Shown here piece after piece: positions 16,686 through 25,675 of a stretch of 64,000 nucleotides of DNA (positions are counted from its first letter, which is position 1; each line of letters starts with the position of its first letter). The DNA comes from Dyella choica. GTDB lineage: Bacteria > Pseudomonadota > Gammaproteobacteria > Xanthomonadales > Rhodanobacteraceae. The position numbers were made by a program, and so were the translations under genes. The notes beneath the pieces are model-generated. The model saw only the letters and a list, made by a program, of their open reading frames with translations. It was not told where the DNA came from and did no database searches. The stretch lies in contig NZ_RYYV01000007.1 of assembly GCF_003977665.1 (NCBI RefSeq), positions 62,001-126,000 of the forward strand, written 5' to 3'.

Positions 16686-19600
16686 ATGCCCTTGCAAAAC
16701 TTCCATCCCGCAGTTGCCGCCTGGTTCGGCAACACTTTTCCGGCGCCGACCTCCGCGCAGGCGGCCGCCTGGCCGGCGATCAGGGCAGGGCAACACACGC
16801 TGGTCGCCGCACCCACCGGTTCGGGCAAGACGCTGACCGCCTTTCTTGCCGCCATCGATCAGCTGGTGCGGGAGAGCGTGGCTCGCGGCGGCACCCTGCC
16901 GGACGAAACGCGCGTGGTGTATGTGTCGCCGCTGAAGGCGCTGTCCAACGACATCCACATCAACCTCGAAGCACCGCTGGAAGGCATCGGCGTCGAACTG
17001 GAAAAACGGGGCCTGCCAGGCGCCCCCATCCGCACCGCCGTACGCACTGGCGACACGCCGCAGGCCGAGCGCAGCCTGATGCGCAAGGCGCCTCCGCATA
17101 TCCTGGTGACCACGCCGGAATCGCTGTACGTGCTGATGGGCTCGCTGTCCGGACGCGAAATGCTCAAGAGCGTGCGCAGCGTGATCGTCGACGAAATCCA
17201 CGCCGTGGCGACGAGCAAGCGCGGCGCCCATCTGGCCATTACGCTGGAGCGGCTGGAGGCGTTATGCCAACGGCCGTTGCAGAGGATCGGCTTGTCGGCA
17301 ACCCAGAAGCCGATTGAAGACGTAGCGCGATTTCTCGTAGGGAAGGGGACTGGCTTGGCCCCCTCTCCGCTGAGAGGAGAGGGCTGGGGCGAGGGGCAAA
17401 ACGCGCCAGATGCTCCCGAAGAACCTCAGCTGTTTACGGCAGACCTCTTCGCAAAAGCCGACTCTCACCCCAACTCCCTCAGCGTAGGAGAGAGGGAGAC
17501 GTCGTGCGCCATCATCGACGTCGGCCACACTCGCGCCCGCGACCTCGCTATCGTAGTGCCGCCGGTGCCGCTGGAAGCGGTGATGTCCAACGATGCCTGG
17601 GAACTGGTCTACAACCAGCTCACGCAGCTCGTCGAACAGCACCGCACCACCCTGGTGTTCGTCAACACGCGGCGCATGGCCGAACGCCTGGCGCGCCATT
17701 TGTCCGAACGCCTGGGCCACGAAGCCGTAGCCGCGCATCATGGCAGCATGGCGAAGGAACAGCGCCTGGATGCCGAGCAACGCCTCAAGCGTGGCGAGCT
17801 GAAAGTGCTGGTCGCCACGGCCTCGCTGGAGCTGGGCATCGATATCGGCGACGTGGACCTGGTGTGCCAGCTTTCTTCGCCGCGCTCCATCGCTGCGTTC
17901 CTGCAACGCGCCGGCCGTTCCGGTCACGCGGTGAACGGCACTCCGAAGGCACGCCTGTTTCCGACCAGCCGCGACGACCTGGTTGAGTGCGCCGCCATGC
18001 TCGACTGCGTGCGCCGTGGCGAACTGGACACCTTGGTCCAGCCGCCGCAACCGCTGGATGTGCTGGCCCAGCAGATCGTGGCCGAAGTTGCCTGCGCGCC
18101 ATGGGATGAAGATGCACTGTTCGATCTGGTACGCCGCGCGTATCCGTATCGCACGTTGCCGCGCGACACTTTCCGTGCCGTGGTGCGCATGCTGGCTGAA
18201 GGTTTCACCACGCGGCGCGGCGCGCGTGCCGCTTATATCCATCGTGACGCCGTGCATCACGCACTGCGCGCACGACGCGGTGCGCGGCTTACCGCCGTAA
18301 CTTCAGGCGGCACCATTCCCGATACCGCCGATTACCTGGTGGTGCTGGAACCGCAAGCCACCATCGTCGGCACCATCAACGAGGATTTCGCCATCGAAAG
18401 CATGGCCGGCGACATCTTCCAGCTCGGCAACACCAGCTATCGCATCCTTCGCGTGGAGCGTGATCGCGTGCGGGTGGAAGACGCGCAGGGAGCACCTCCC
18501 AGCCTGCCGTTCTGGCTGGGCGAGGCACCGGGCCGCAGCAATGAATTGTCCGTGGGCGTGTCGCGTTTGCGCGAAGAGCTCGCCAGCCGCATCGACGCCG
18601 GCGGCGTGCAGGCGGCCTTCGACTGGCTGCGCGAAACGCTGGGCTTGGGCGAATCCGCCGCCCAGCAGATCGTGGAATACCTGGCCAAGGCCAAGGCCGC
18701 GCTGGGCGTGATGCCTACACAGTCCACCCTGGTCTTGGAGCGTTTCTTCGACGAATCGGGCGGCACCCAACTGGTGATCCACACGCCATGGGGCAGTCGC
18801 ATCAACAGGGCGTGGGGCCTGGCGTTACGCAAGCGCTTCTGCCGGCAATTCAACTTCGAGCTGCAGGCGGCGGCCACCGAAAACGCCATCGTGCTTTCGC
18901 TTTCCACCAGTCACAGCTTCCCGCTGATCGAGGTCGCGCGTTACCTGCACAGCAATAGCGCTGAACACGTGCTGGTGCAGGCGTTGCTCGATGCGCCGCT
19001 GTTCCCGGTGCGTTGGCGCTGGAACGCTGTCACCTCGCTGGCCTTGCCGCGCTTCACGGGCGGCAAGAAAGTACCGGCCCCGCTGCAGCGCATGAAGAGC
19101 GAAGACCTGCTCGCCAGCGTGTTCCCCGACCAGGTCGCCTGCCTGGAGAACATCGTGGGCGAGCGGCAGGTTCCCGATCACCCGCTGGTCAACCAGACCC
19201 TGCACGACTGTCTGCGCGAAGCGATGGACGTAGATGGCTTGCTGGACGTCCTGAAGAAGATGGAGTCCGGCGCCATCGACGTCGTCGCGTGCGACCTCAC
19301 CGCACCCAGCCCGCTGGCCAGCGAAGTGCTCAATGCGGCGCCTTACGCTTTCCTCGACGACGCGCCGCTGGAAGAGCGCCGTACGCGTGCGGTGCAGACA
19401 CGTCATTGGAACGGCATCGAGGACACCGACGACCTGGCCAAATTGGATCCGCAAGCCATCGCGGCCGTGCGCGACGAAGCGTGGCCGCAAGTGCGCAGTG
19501 CGGACGAAATGCACGAAGCGCTCAATGGGCTCGGTTTCGTCACAGCGCAAGAGGCACACGCCCATCAAGGATGGATCGATTGGCTGCATAAACTCGCCAA

Positions 19601-21173
19601 GGTCCATCGGGCGACGCTGTTTGCTCCTTCCCAGGGCGTATGGATCTGCGCAGAAAAGCTGCCCATGTGGCAGGCCGTGCATGCGCACGCTGCCCTGTCC
19701 CCGCCCATCAGCGCGCCGGCCGAATACGCCGCGCAAACCTGGACTCGCGAAGACGCACTGCTGGAACTTGTGCGCGGCCGCCTCAGCGGCCTTGGCCCCA
19801 GCACCGTGACTGCGCTCGCCGCCTCGATGCAGGTGGAAAGCACCGACATCGACCTCGCCCTGATCCGGCTGCAGTCCGAAGGCTACGTGATGCAGGGCCG
19901 CTTCTCGCCGGACGCAAGCGAAACCGAATGGTGCGAACGCCATCTGCTCGCGCGCATCCATCGCTACACCATCGGCCGCCTGCGCCGTGAAATCGAGCCG
20001 GTCAGTCGCCGCGACCTGATGCGCTTCCTGCTCGAATGGCAGCACGCCACGCCCGCTGCGAAACTGCGCGGCCCGGATGCATTGAGCGCGCTGCTCAACC
20101 AATTGGAGGGTTACGAAGCCGCTGCCGGCGCCTGGGAAAGCGAACTGCTCGCCAGCCGCATCGAGGATTATTCGAGCCGCTGGCTGGACGAACTGTGCCG
20201 CTCCGGCCGCATCGGCTGGAATCGCCTGCGCAGCGGTGGCGGCAGCGGCGGACCGGTACGCGCCACGCCCATCGTGCTGCTGCCACGCCGGCAGTTGGCG
20301 GTGTGGACGGCCATGGCCGATCGCAATCAGGAACAGGAAGCGCTGCTTTCGTCGCGCGCCCAGGCGGTTGCCGAGGCATTGGCCGCCCATGGCGCACTGT
20401 TCTTCGACGAGCTGCTCGACGCGGCACATCTATTGCGAACCGAACTGGAGGATGCGCTAGGCGAACTGGTTTCCGCCGGTCGAGTGACATCCGACAGCTT
20501 TGCCGGCTTGCGCGCCTTGCTCACGCCTGCGGCCAAACGCGAATCGCCTCGCCATCGCCGCGTGCGCCGGCATGCCTTGAGCGAAATCGAGGATGCCGGC
20601 CGCTGGTCATTGGTACGCAAGTTGCCCGCTGTCGCGGCCCCCCGGGGAGAAGCGGCGGCTTCGCGGGATGGTGCCGCTGACGATCCCATCGAACACATCG
20701 CGCGCGTACTGCTGCGCCGCTACGGCGTCGTTTTCTGGAAACTGCTCGAGCGCGAAGCTCCTTGGCTGCCTTCGTGGCGCGAATTGCTGCGCGTCTACCA
20801 TCGCCTGGAAGCCCGCGGCGAGATCCGCGGCGGCCGTTTCGTGGAAGGACTGGTCGGCGAACAATTCGCCCTGCCCGAAGCCATCGCCCAGTTGCGCAGC
20901 ATCCGCCAGCGACCGGCGGAACAACTGCGCGCTACGCTCAGCGGCAGCGATCCCCTGAACCTGGTCGGCACCGTCCTCGCCGGCGACCGCTTACCCGCCC
21001 TGGCCGGTACACGCGTGCTCTACGAAGATGGCGTGGCGGTGGCTGCCCTGGTCGCCAACAAGCCGCAGTGGCTGATCGAAGGCGATCTGACGCAGCAACG
21101 GCGCTGGTACAACGCCCTACTGAGACGCCCGGAACCTGACGGCACCAGTGATGTGACATACGCTCATCGCTGA
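16686..21173 (+). CDS. lhr: Large ATP-dependent helicase Lhr (full-length, Lhr-core plus C-terminal extension)
   Basis: 1495 residues from the ATG at 16686; the longer frame from 16566 only translates a dispersed repeat. Superfamily 2 motifs are complete: Walker A APTGSGKT (42-49), motif Ia VYVSPLKAL, DEIH box (169-172), motif III GLSAT, motif IV TLVFVNTRRMAERL, motif V ATASLELGIDIGDVDLVCQL and motif VI QRAGRSGH. A winged-helix/beta-sheet Lhr-core follows, then the roughly 600-residue C-terminal part seen in E. coli Lhr (1538 aa). The family unwinds RNA:DNA and DNA duplexes 3'-5' in repair. Oddity: about 54 extra residues (219-273) between RecA domain 1 (VARFLVG) and CAIIDVGH are encoded by a dispersed repeat. 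Confidence 0.94.
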   Translation: MPLQNFHPAVAAWFGNTFPAPTSAQAAAWPAIRAGQHTLVAAPTGSGKTLTAFLAAIDQLVRESVARGGTLPDETRVVYVSPLKALSNDIHINLEAPLEGIGVELEKRGLPGAPIRTAVRTGDTPQAERSLMRKAPPHILVTTPESLYVLMGSLSGREMLKSVRSVIVDEIHAVATSKRGAHLAITLERLEALCQRPLQRIGLSATQKPIEDVARFLVGKGTGLAPSPLRGEGWGEGQNAPDAPEEPQLFTADLFAKADSHPNSLSVGERETSCAIIDVGHTRARDLAIVVPPVPLEAVMSNDAWELVYNQLTQLVEQHRTTLVFVNTRRMAERLARHLSERLGHEAVAAHHGSMAKEQRLDAEQRLKRGELKVLVATASLELGIDIGDVDLVCQLSSPRSIAAFLQRAGRSGHAVNGTPKARLFPTSRDDLVECAAMLDCVRRGELDTLVQPPQPLDVLAQQIVAEVACAPWDEDALFDLVRRAYPYRTLPRDTFRAVVRMLAEGFTTRRGARAAYIHRDAVHHALRARRGARLTAVTSGGTIPDTADYLVVLEPQATIVGTINEDFAIESMAGDIFQLGNTSYRILRVERDRVRVEDAQGAPPSLPFWLGEAPGRSNELSVGVSRLREELASRIDAGGVQAAFDWLRETLGLGESAAQQIVEYLAKAKAALGVMPTQSTLVLERFFDESGGTQLVIHTPWGSRINRAWGLALRKRFCRQFNFELQAAATENAIVLSLSTSHSFPLIEVARYLHSNSAEHVLVQALLDAPLFPVRWRWNAVTSLALPRFTGGKKVPAPLQRMKSEDLLASVFPDQVACLENIVGERQVPDHPLVNQTLHDCLREAMDVDGLLDVLKKMESGAIDVVACDLTAPSPLASEVLNAAPYAFLDDAPLEERRTRAVQTRHWNGIEDTDDLAKLDPQAIAAVRDEAWPQVRSADEMHEALNGLGFVTAQEAHAHQGWIDWLHKLAKVHRATLFAPSQGVWICAEKLPMWQAVHAHAALSPPISAPAEYAAQTWTREDALLELVRGRLSGLGPSTVTALAASMQVESTDIDLALIRLQSEGYVMQGRFSPDASETEWCERHLLARIHRYTIGRLRREIEPVSRRDLMRFLLEWQHATPAAKLRGPDALSALLNQLEGYEAAAGAWESELLASRIEDYSSRWLDELCRSGRIGWNRLRSGGGSGGPVRATPIVLLPRRQLAVWTAMADRNQEQEALLSSRAQAVAEALAAHGALFFDELLDAAHLLRTELEDALGELVSAGRVTSDSFAGLRALLTPAAKRESPRHRRVRRHALSEIEDAGRWSLVRKLPAVAAPRGEAAASRDGAADDPIEHIARVLLRRYGVVFWKLLEREAPWLPSWRELLRVYHRLEARGEIRGGRFVEGLVGEQFALPEAIAQLRSIRQRPAEQLRATLSGSDPLNLVGTVLAGDRLPALAGTRVLYEDGVAVAALVANKPQWLIEGDLTQQRRWYNALLRRPEPDGTSDVTYAHR
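17345..17506 (+). repeat. Dispersed CCCTCTCC/GGAGAGGG element inserted in frame in lhr
   Basis: The block begins CCCCCTCTCCGCTGAGAGGA, continues with GGGCTGGGGCGAGGGG, and closes with an inverted part containing CTCTCACCCCAACTCCCTC and AGGAGAGAGGGAGA. It encodes the low-complexity stretch PSPLRGEGWGEG...SHPNSLSVGERE within Lhr, a wording typical of dispersed intergenic repeats. The frame stays open through it. Confidence 0.8.
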
Positions 21174-21198
21174 TTTCCTCCTTTGTCGGTCGCAAGCC

Positions 21199-21422
21199 AT
21201 GGATCTGAAATCTCTCGACGATGAAATGCTCAGCTTTATTGTCAGGAGAGCGCGCAACTGGCTTTTGACCTGATCGAAAGCCTGGAATCGCTTTCACCGT
21301 TGGAAATCGAGCAGCTCTGGACGCAGGAAGCGCTACGCCGCAGTGAACACATTGATGCTCAATGGGTCGCTCTGACAGGCGCAGACGCTGTTTCAGCCAA
21401 AGCTCACGCGTTGTTACAGTGA
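21199..21422 (+). pseudogene. Decayed addiction-module antitoxin (PF09720-like), two frameshifts
   Basis: Reading across three frames gives one protein of the 'putative addiction module component' type: MDLKSLDDEM in frame one, then SALLSGERA in frame two, then QLAFDLIESLESLSPLEIEQ and LWTQEALRRSEHIDAQW in frame three, ending SAKAHALLQ and TGA at 21420-21422. The order and spacing of these blocks match the family, so two small indels near 21230-21255 broke the gene. No partner RelE/ParE toxin follows. Sequencing error is an alternative explanation. Confidence 0.65.
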
Positions 21423-21448
21423 GTATCTGGTTTCATCCTGCGGCCTAT

Positions 21449-21820
21449 TCAATCGCTGTAGTCGGCGATATAAATCAACCGGCCTTCGCGTTCGCGATAT
21501 TCACTGCGCCCATCCAGCTCGATGCTTTGCCCGGCGCGCACGCCGTTGGGAAGATCGACGGCGAAGGTGCCCAGAAAATGGACTTGCGCATAGGCCACGC
21601 CGGCCGCTTCGCTGTAGGTCGTGATGGTCTGGTGCCGCGCCGAAAACAGATATGTTGAATTTTCAGCAAGCTGGCGCAGCTCATGGATGCCTTCGGTGCG
21701 TACGCTGAGCACGCCGGCGGTGTAGTTCTCGAAGATCACCTCGCTGTGCATGGTAGCGAGCATGGCATCGACGTCGATGCGGTTGTAAGCGTCGATGTAG
21801 CGTTCGATAAGGGCGCGCAT
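21449..21820 (-). CDS. Nuclear transport factor 2-like (SnoaL-type) protein
   Basis: 123 residues from the ATG at 21818-21820, which has a GGGAGAAACC ribosome site; the frame is open further upstream but only as a shadow of the divergent DHFR-like gene. The fold signature is the N-terminal helix LIERYIDAYNRIDVDAMLAT followed by HSEVIFENYTAG, then the beta-sheet segments VAYAQVHFLGTFAVDLPNG and SEYREREGRLIYIADYSD. NTF2-like proteins are small cone-shaped enzymes or binding proteins with many functions; none can be assigned here. Confidence 0.8.
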   Translation of the reverse strand: MRALIERYIDAYNRIDVDAMLATMHSEVIFENYTAGVLSVRTEGIHELRQLAENSTYLFSARHQTITTYSEAAGVAYAQVHFLGTFAVDLPNGVRAGQSIELDGRSEYREREGRLIYIADYSD

Positions 21821-21934
21821 GAGGTTTCTCCCGGCAACGTAGGGGAGCATACCGGACTTGCGCAGCCTGCTGCCGCAATCAAGACGGCAGGCGTAAGATC
21901 GGCCGTATCGAGGCTCCACCCAGGAGGTATTGCG

Positions 21935-22456
21935 ATGAAAGCATCCGTCTTCGTGGGCGTAAGCGTCGACGGCTTCATGGCCAGGCTCGACGGCGGCCTG
22001 GATTTCCTGCCGGCGGACGGCGGCGAGCCGCACGGCTATGAGGAGTTCATGAGCACGGTCGACGCCCTGGTCATCGGACGCAAGACCTATGAGACCGTGC
22101 TTGGCTTCGGCGGCTGGGCCTATGGTGAGAAGCCGGTCTTCGTATTGAGCTCGCACGAGCTTGCGCCGCCGCCGGCTGGCGCCATCGCACGGCACATGTC
22201 CGGGGAGCCGGGGGAGATCGCTGCCAAGCTCAGCGAGCAGGGCATCCGCCACATCTACGTGGACGGCGGCGTAACCATTCGAGGCTTTCTGCGCGCCGGG
22301 CTCATTCAACGGCTCGTCATTACCCGCGTGCCGGTGCTGATCGGCACGGGCATCCCGCTGTTCGCAGCGATCGAACGCGACATCCGGCTGAAACACGTTG
22401 CCACGCGCTCCTATACCAGCGGCTTGGTGCAGAGCGAGTATGAAGTCGTGACGTAG
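21935..22456 (+). CDS. Dihydrofolate reductase family (RibD C-terminal-like) protein
   Basis: 173 residues from the ATG at 21935, which has a CAGGAGGT ribosome site. Family blocks: VFVGVSVDGFMARLDGGLDF at the start, ALVIGRKTYETVLGFGGW, GIRHIYVDGGVTIRGFLRAG and LVITRVPVLIGTGIPLF. Such proteins bind NADPH and reduce pteridine- or pyrimidine-like substrates; the substrate is unknown. The final stop TAG (22454-22456) lies inside a dispersed palindromic repeat that starts at 22453. It is divergent from the NTF2-like gene. Confidence 0.88.
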   Translation: MKASVFVGVSVDGFMARLDGGLDFLPADGGEPHGYEEFMSTVDALVIGRKTYETVLGFGGWAYGEKPVFVLSSHELAPPPAGAIARHMSGEPGEIAAKLSEQGIRHIYVDGGVTIRGFLRAGLIQRLVITRVPVLIGTGIPLFAAIERDIRLKHVATRSYTSGLVQSEYEVVT

Positions 22457-22542
22457 GCTGGGATGGCAATCGTAGGCTTACGTTGCGAAACCCAGCATTG
22501 CCATCACGCAATCCGCGATGCTGGGATTGCCACCCCAGCCTA
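22453..22542. repeat. GTAGGCTGGG-type palindromic repeat at the 3' end of the DHFR-like gene
   Basis: Starts GTAGGCTGGGATGGCAATCG and ends CACCCCAGCCTA, with an extra inverted half in the middle (GTAGGCTTACGTTGCGAAAC). It supplies the DHFR-like stop codon and ends just before the stop of the convergent peptidase gene. Confidence 0.85.
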
Positions 22543-22547
22543 TCTGG

Positions 22548-24128
22548 CTAGTGTTTCTTGACGTTGTCCGTCTGCGCAATGAAGCGCGCCACGTTGTCAT
22601 GCAACAGCTTCAACGAATCCTCGTGCGCATACACCATGTGTCCAGAGGGATACCACGCGTAGGTGACATTGTTCATCAGCGCGGGCTGGATCGGCATGTG
22701 ATGCATCTCGTAGTCGGCCGCGTAGAACGGTGTGGCCAGATCGTAATAGCCGCCGTTGAGGAATACTTTCAGATCCGGGTTGGTCTTCATCGCCTTGGCC
22801 AGATCCGGCATCACGTTGACCGAGCCATCGTGGCCGTTGTGCTTGAAGCTCCAGTCATTGGCATCGGCGAATTCGCGGTAGACCTGGTCCTGGCCGAACT
22901 TGAGGTCCTTGCGCACGTAGTCGTTGAAGGCGGCGATATAGGCGGAACTGATCGCGGACGATTGCGGATCGTATTCGGCTTCCTTGCTCAGCGGATCGAG
23001 CGACGGGCCGGCAAAGCGGGAATCGAGCCGGCCGGTGGTGTCGCCGCTATCGCCCAGCAGTTCGTGTTCGAACATGCCGCCGGTGACGCGCAGGTCGGCC
23101 TTCAACAGATAGGCCACGGGCAGGCCGGTGTATTGGTGCAATTTTTCGGCGACGGCCTGTTTGCGCGCGTCGTCCAGGCGCGAGCCTTGCATCAAGGCCT
23201 GCGCATAATCGCCCAGCGCAAATTGCTCCACTTCCTGCAGAAAGGGTTCCAGCGCTGCCGTTTGCTGCGGCAGCTTGTGATGATAGTACGCGGTAGCCGC
23301 GAAGGTCGGCAGCGCCACTTCATAGGGCAGATCGACACCCGGATTCTGGTCGGAGCCGTCGATGCTGGTATCGAAGTTCAGGATCTGCGACAGCAGGATC
23401 ACGCCGTTCAGATCAACGCTGTTTTCATTTTCCAGGTCGTTGGCCAGCACGGCGGAGCGCGTGGTGCCATAGCTTTCGCCGAACAGGTATTTGGGCGAAT
23501 TCCAGCGCCCGTAGCGTGAAAGGAACTGGGTGACGAACTGGGCAAAGGCATGGCCGTCACCATCGACGCTGTAGATGTCCTTGCGTCGATCCTTCATCTG
23601 CTCCTCGCGCTTGGCGGCATCCGGGTCGTTGGCGATCAGGCGGCTGAAACCGGCGCCGGGCGCGTCGATGAACACCAGATCGGAGGCATCGAGCAGGCTG
23701 TAGTCATTGTTTACCAGCTGATAGGGTGCGGCCGGCGTATGGCTGTCGTCCTTGGTGAGGACGCGGCGCGGACCGAAAGCGCCCATGTGCAGCCAGACCG
23801 TGGCCGAGCCCGGCCCCCCGTTGTAGATGAAGGTGACGGGGCGCTTGGCGGCGTCTGCGCCTTTCTTGAAGTAGGCCACGTAGAACATGCTGACACTGGG
23901 CTCGTTTTCCTTGTCGCCTTTGCCGTGCAGGACGATGGTGCCGGCCACGGCCTGGTAGGCGATGTGCTGGCCTTCGACCGAAACCGAGCCTTCGCTGGCG
24001 GAGGCCTGGGGATGCACCAGTGCCGCTTCCGGCTTCGACTCGTCCGGCGCCTTGTCTTTTTTGTCGGCCGCGGCAGCGTTGCCTAGCAGCAGCGCGGCCA
24101 GGGCGAGAGCGAGCGGAAGCTTGCGCAT
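22548..24128 (-). CDS. Secreted S10-family serine carboxypeptidase-like peptidase
   Basis: 526 residues with a signal peptide (LPLALALAALLLGNAAA). Peptidase S10 features: FIYNGGPGSATVWLHMGAFG (oxyanion region), nucleophile Ser in YLFGESYGTTRS, catalytic Asp in VFLNGGYYDLATPF, and catalytic His in YPSGHMVYAHED. All three catalytic residues are present. Bacterial members are periplasmic or secreted carboxypeptidases. It is transcribed alone, convergent with the DHFR-like gene. Confidence 0.9.
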   Translation of the reverse strand: MRKLPLALALAALLLGNAAAADKKDKAPDESKPEAALVHPQASASEGSVSVEGQHIAYQAVAGTIVLHGKGDKENEPSVSMFYVAYFKKGADAAKRPVTFIYNGGPGSATVWLHMGAFGPRRVLTKDDSHTPAAPYQLVNNDYSLLDASDLVFIDAPGAGFSRLIANDPDAAKREEQMKDRRKDIYSVDGDGHAFAQFVTQFLSRYGRWNSPKYLFGESYGTTRSAVLANDLENENSVDLNGVILLSQILNFDTSIDGSDQNPGVDLPYEVALPTFAATAYYHHKLPQQTAALEPFLQEVEQFALGDYAQALMQGSRLDDARKQAVAEKLHQYTGLPVAYLLKADLRVTGGMFEHELLGDSGDTTGRLDSRFAGPSLDPLSKEAEYDPQSSAISSAYIAAFNDYVRKDLKFGQDQVYREFADANDWSFKHNGHDGSVNVMPDLAKAMKTNPDLKVFLNGGYYDLATPFYAADYEMHHMPIQPALMNNVTYAWYPSGHMVYAHEDSLKLLHDNVARFIAQTDNVKKH

Positions 24129-24205
24129 GCAGATTCCTTGGGTAGAAAAGCGAAGCGGGACTCGCAGCTTAGGCGGCCGGCACGGCAGTTTTCATACGCC
24201 AGAAG

Positions 24206-25201
24206 TCACTGTGCCGTCGTATGCGCGAAGCGCTCGCGATAGCGGGCCGGGCTCACTTTCAGCACACGGCGGAAGTGGTGGCGTAGCGTATCGGCACTGC
24301 CGTAGCCGCAGGCATCGGCGATCCGCTCTACGGGCCACTGGCTGCCCTCCAGCAGTTCGCGTGCGCGGACCAGGCGTTCCTGTGTCAGCCATTGCTTGGG
24401 CGAACAGCCGGTGGCCTCGTCGAAACGGCGCAGGAACGTGCGCTCGCTCATGCGCGCGCGTTGCGCCAGTTCGGCCAGGGGCAGCTGCTGGTCCAGATGG
24501 CGGCGCATCCATTCCAGCAGCTTGCCGAGGGCAGCACCCTGCTCGGGCAGTGGCGCGGGAATGAATTGCGCCTGCCCGCCATCGCGATGCGTGGGTACCA
24601 CCGCGCGGCGCGCCACCTGGTTGGCGACACGCGGGCCATAATCGCGGCGTATCAAGTGCAGGGAAAGATCGATGGCGGCAGCACTGCCGGCCGAAGTCAG
24701 CACGTCGCCCTCGTCGACGTACAGGACGTCCGGCTCGATCCGGATGCGCGGGTGACGCTGCGCCAGAGCTTCCGCATAACGCCAATGCGTTGTGGCAGAA
24801 CGCCCATCCAGCAGTCCGGTCGCCGCCAGCACGAAGACGCCCGAGCAGAATGAAAGCAATCGCGCACCACGCTTGTGCCCTGCGCGGATGGCTTCGAGTA
24901 GCGCTGATGGAGGTACTGCATCCACACCGCGCCAACCCGGCACGATGATGGTGTCGGCTTGTGCAAGCAGCTCCAGCCCGCTATCGGCTTGTACACGCAG
25001 GCCACCGGCGGCGCGCAGCGGACCACGCTCTACCGCACACGAGGCAAAGCTGTACCAATGTTCGAATTCCGGCCGCTTGAGGCCAAACATTTCCACGGCA
25101 ATGCCGTACTCGAACGTACACAGCCCGTCGTAGACCAGCGCTACGACGCGATGATTGGCCGGCCCTTGCCCGGCACGGGAACGCTTTGGCGATTTTTTCA
25201 T
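24206..25201 (-). CDS. ftrA: FtrA-type transcriptional regulator (GlxA/AraC family with DJ-1-like domain)
   Basis: 331 residues from the ATG at 25199-25201 (MKKSPKRSRAG); two in-frame starts lie 4 and 7 codons upstream. An N-terminal DJ-1/PfpI-like domain (VVALVYDGLCTFEYGIAVEM, with ARLLSFCSGVFVLAATGLLD holding the elbow Cys) precedes a C-terminal AraC double helix-turn-helix (LAQRARMSERTFLRRFDEAT, ERIADACGYGSADTLRHHF). The divergent rhodanese gene next to it is the usual FtrA neighbour, which supports the name and suggests it controls that gene. Confidence 0.88.
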   Translation of the reverse strand: MKKSPKRSRAGQGPANHRVVALVYDGLCTFEYGIAVEMFGLKRPEFEHWYSFASCAVERGPLRAAGGLRVQADSGLELLAQADTIIVPGWRGVDAVPPSALLEAIRAGHKRGARLLSFCSGVFVLAATGLLDGRSATTHWRYAEALAQRHPRIRIEPDVLYVDEGDVLTSAGSAAAIDLSLHLIRRDYGPRVANQVARRAVVPTHRDGGQAQFIPAPLPEQGAALGKLLEWMRRHLDQQLPLAELAQRARMSERTFLRRFDEATGCSPKQWLTQERLVRARELLEGSQWPVERIADACGYGSADTLRHHFRRVLKVSPARYRERFAHTTAQ

Positions 25202-25280
25202 GATACCTGGCATTCTTGCCAATGTCGCCCGGCAGCGCCAGTGCCCACACTGTGCCCATCCTCAGCACGGAGCATTACCC

Positions 25281-25673
25281 ATGAGCACGGTCGTTACCCG
25301 CATTCCCGCCGCCGCGAGCCAGCAGGCACTGGCGCATTTCGAAGCACGGCTCGCCTATGAGACCGATTGCGCCGACGTCTGGTACGCCACCCGGCACGAA
25401 GCGAAGGATTTCGTGCTGTTGGACGTGCGTACGCCAACGCTGTTTGCAGCCGGCCACGTCCCCGGCGCAATCAATATGCCTACTCGCACGATCAGCGAGC
25501 AGCACCTGGCCGAGTACGCGCCCGATACGCTGTTCGTGGTGTATTGCGCCGGGCCGCATTGCAACGGCGCGAACAAGGCTGCCGTGAAGCTGGCGCAACT
25601 GGGACGGCCGGTCAAGGAGATGATCGGTGGCTTGACCGGCTGGATCGATGAAGGCTTTGGACTGGAACGCTAA
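25281..25673 (+). CDS. Rhodanese-like sulfurtransferase domain protein
   Basis: 130 residues from the ATG at 25281 (GGAG ribosome site upstream; the longer frame only shadows ftrA). A single rhodanese domain: DFVLLDVRTPTLFAAGHVPG, AINMPTRTIS, and the active-site loop VVYCAGPHCNGANKAA with catalytic Cys, ending EMIGGLTGWIDEGF. It moves sulfane sulfur between acceptors. The next gene, an acetyltransferase, starts two bases after its stop, so they form an operon divergent from ftrA. Confidence 0.9.
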   Translation: MSTVVTRIPAAASQQALAHFEARLAYETDCADVWYATRHEAKDFVLLDVRTPTLFAAGHVPGAINMPTRTISEQHLAEYAPDTLFVVYCAGPHCNGANKAAVKLAQLGRPVKEMIGGLTGWIDEGFGLER

Positions 25674-25675
25674 AG

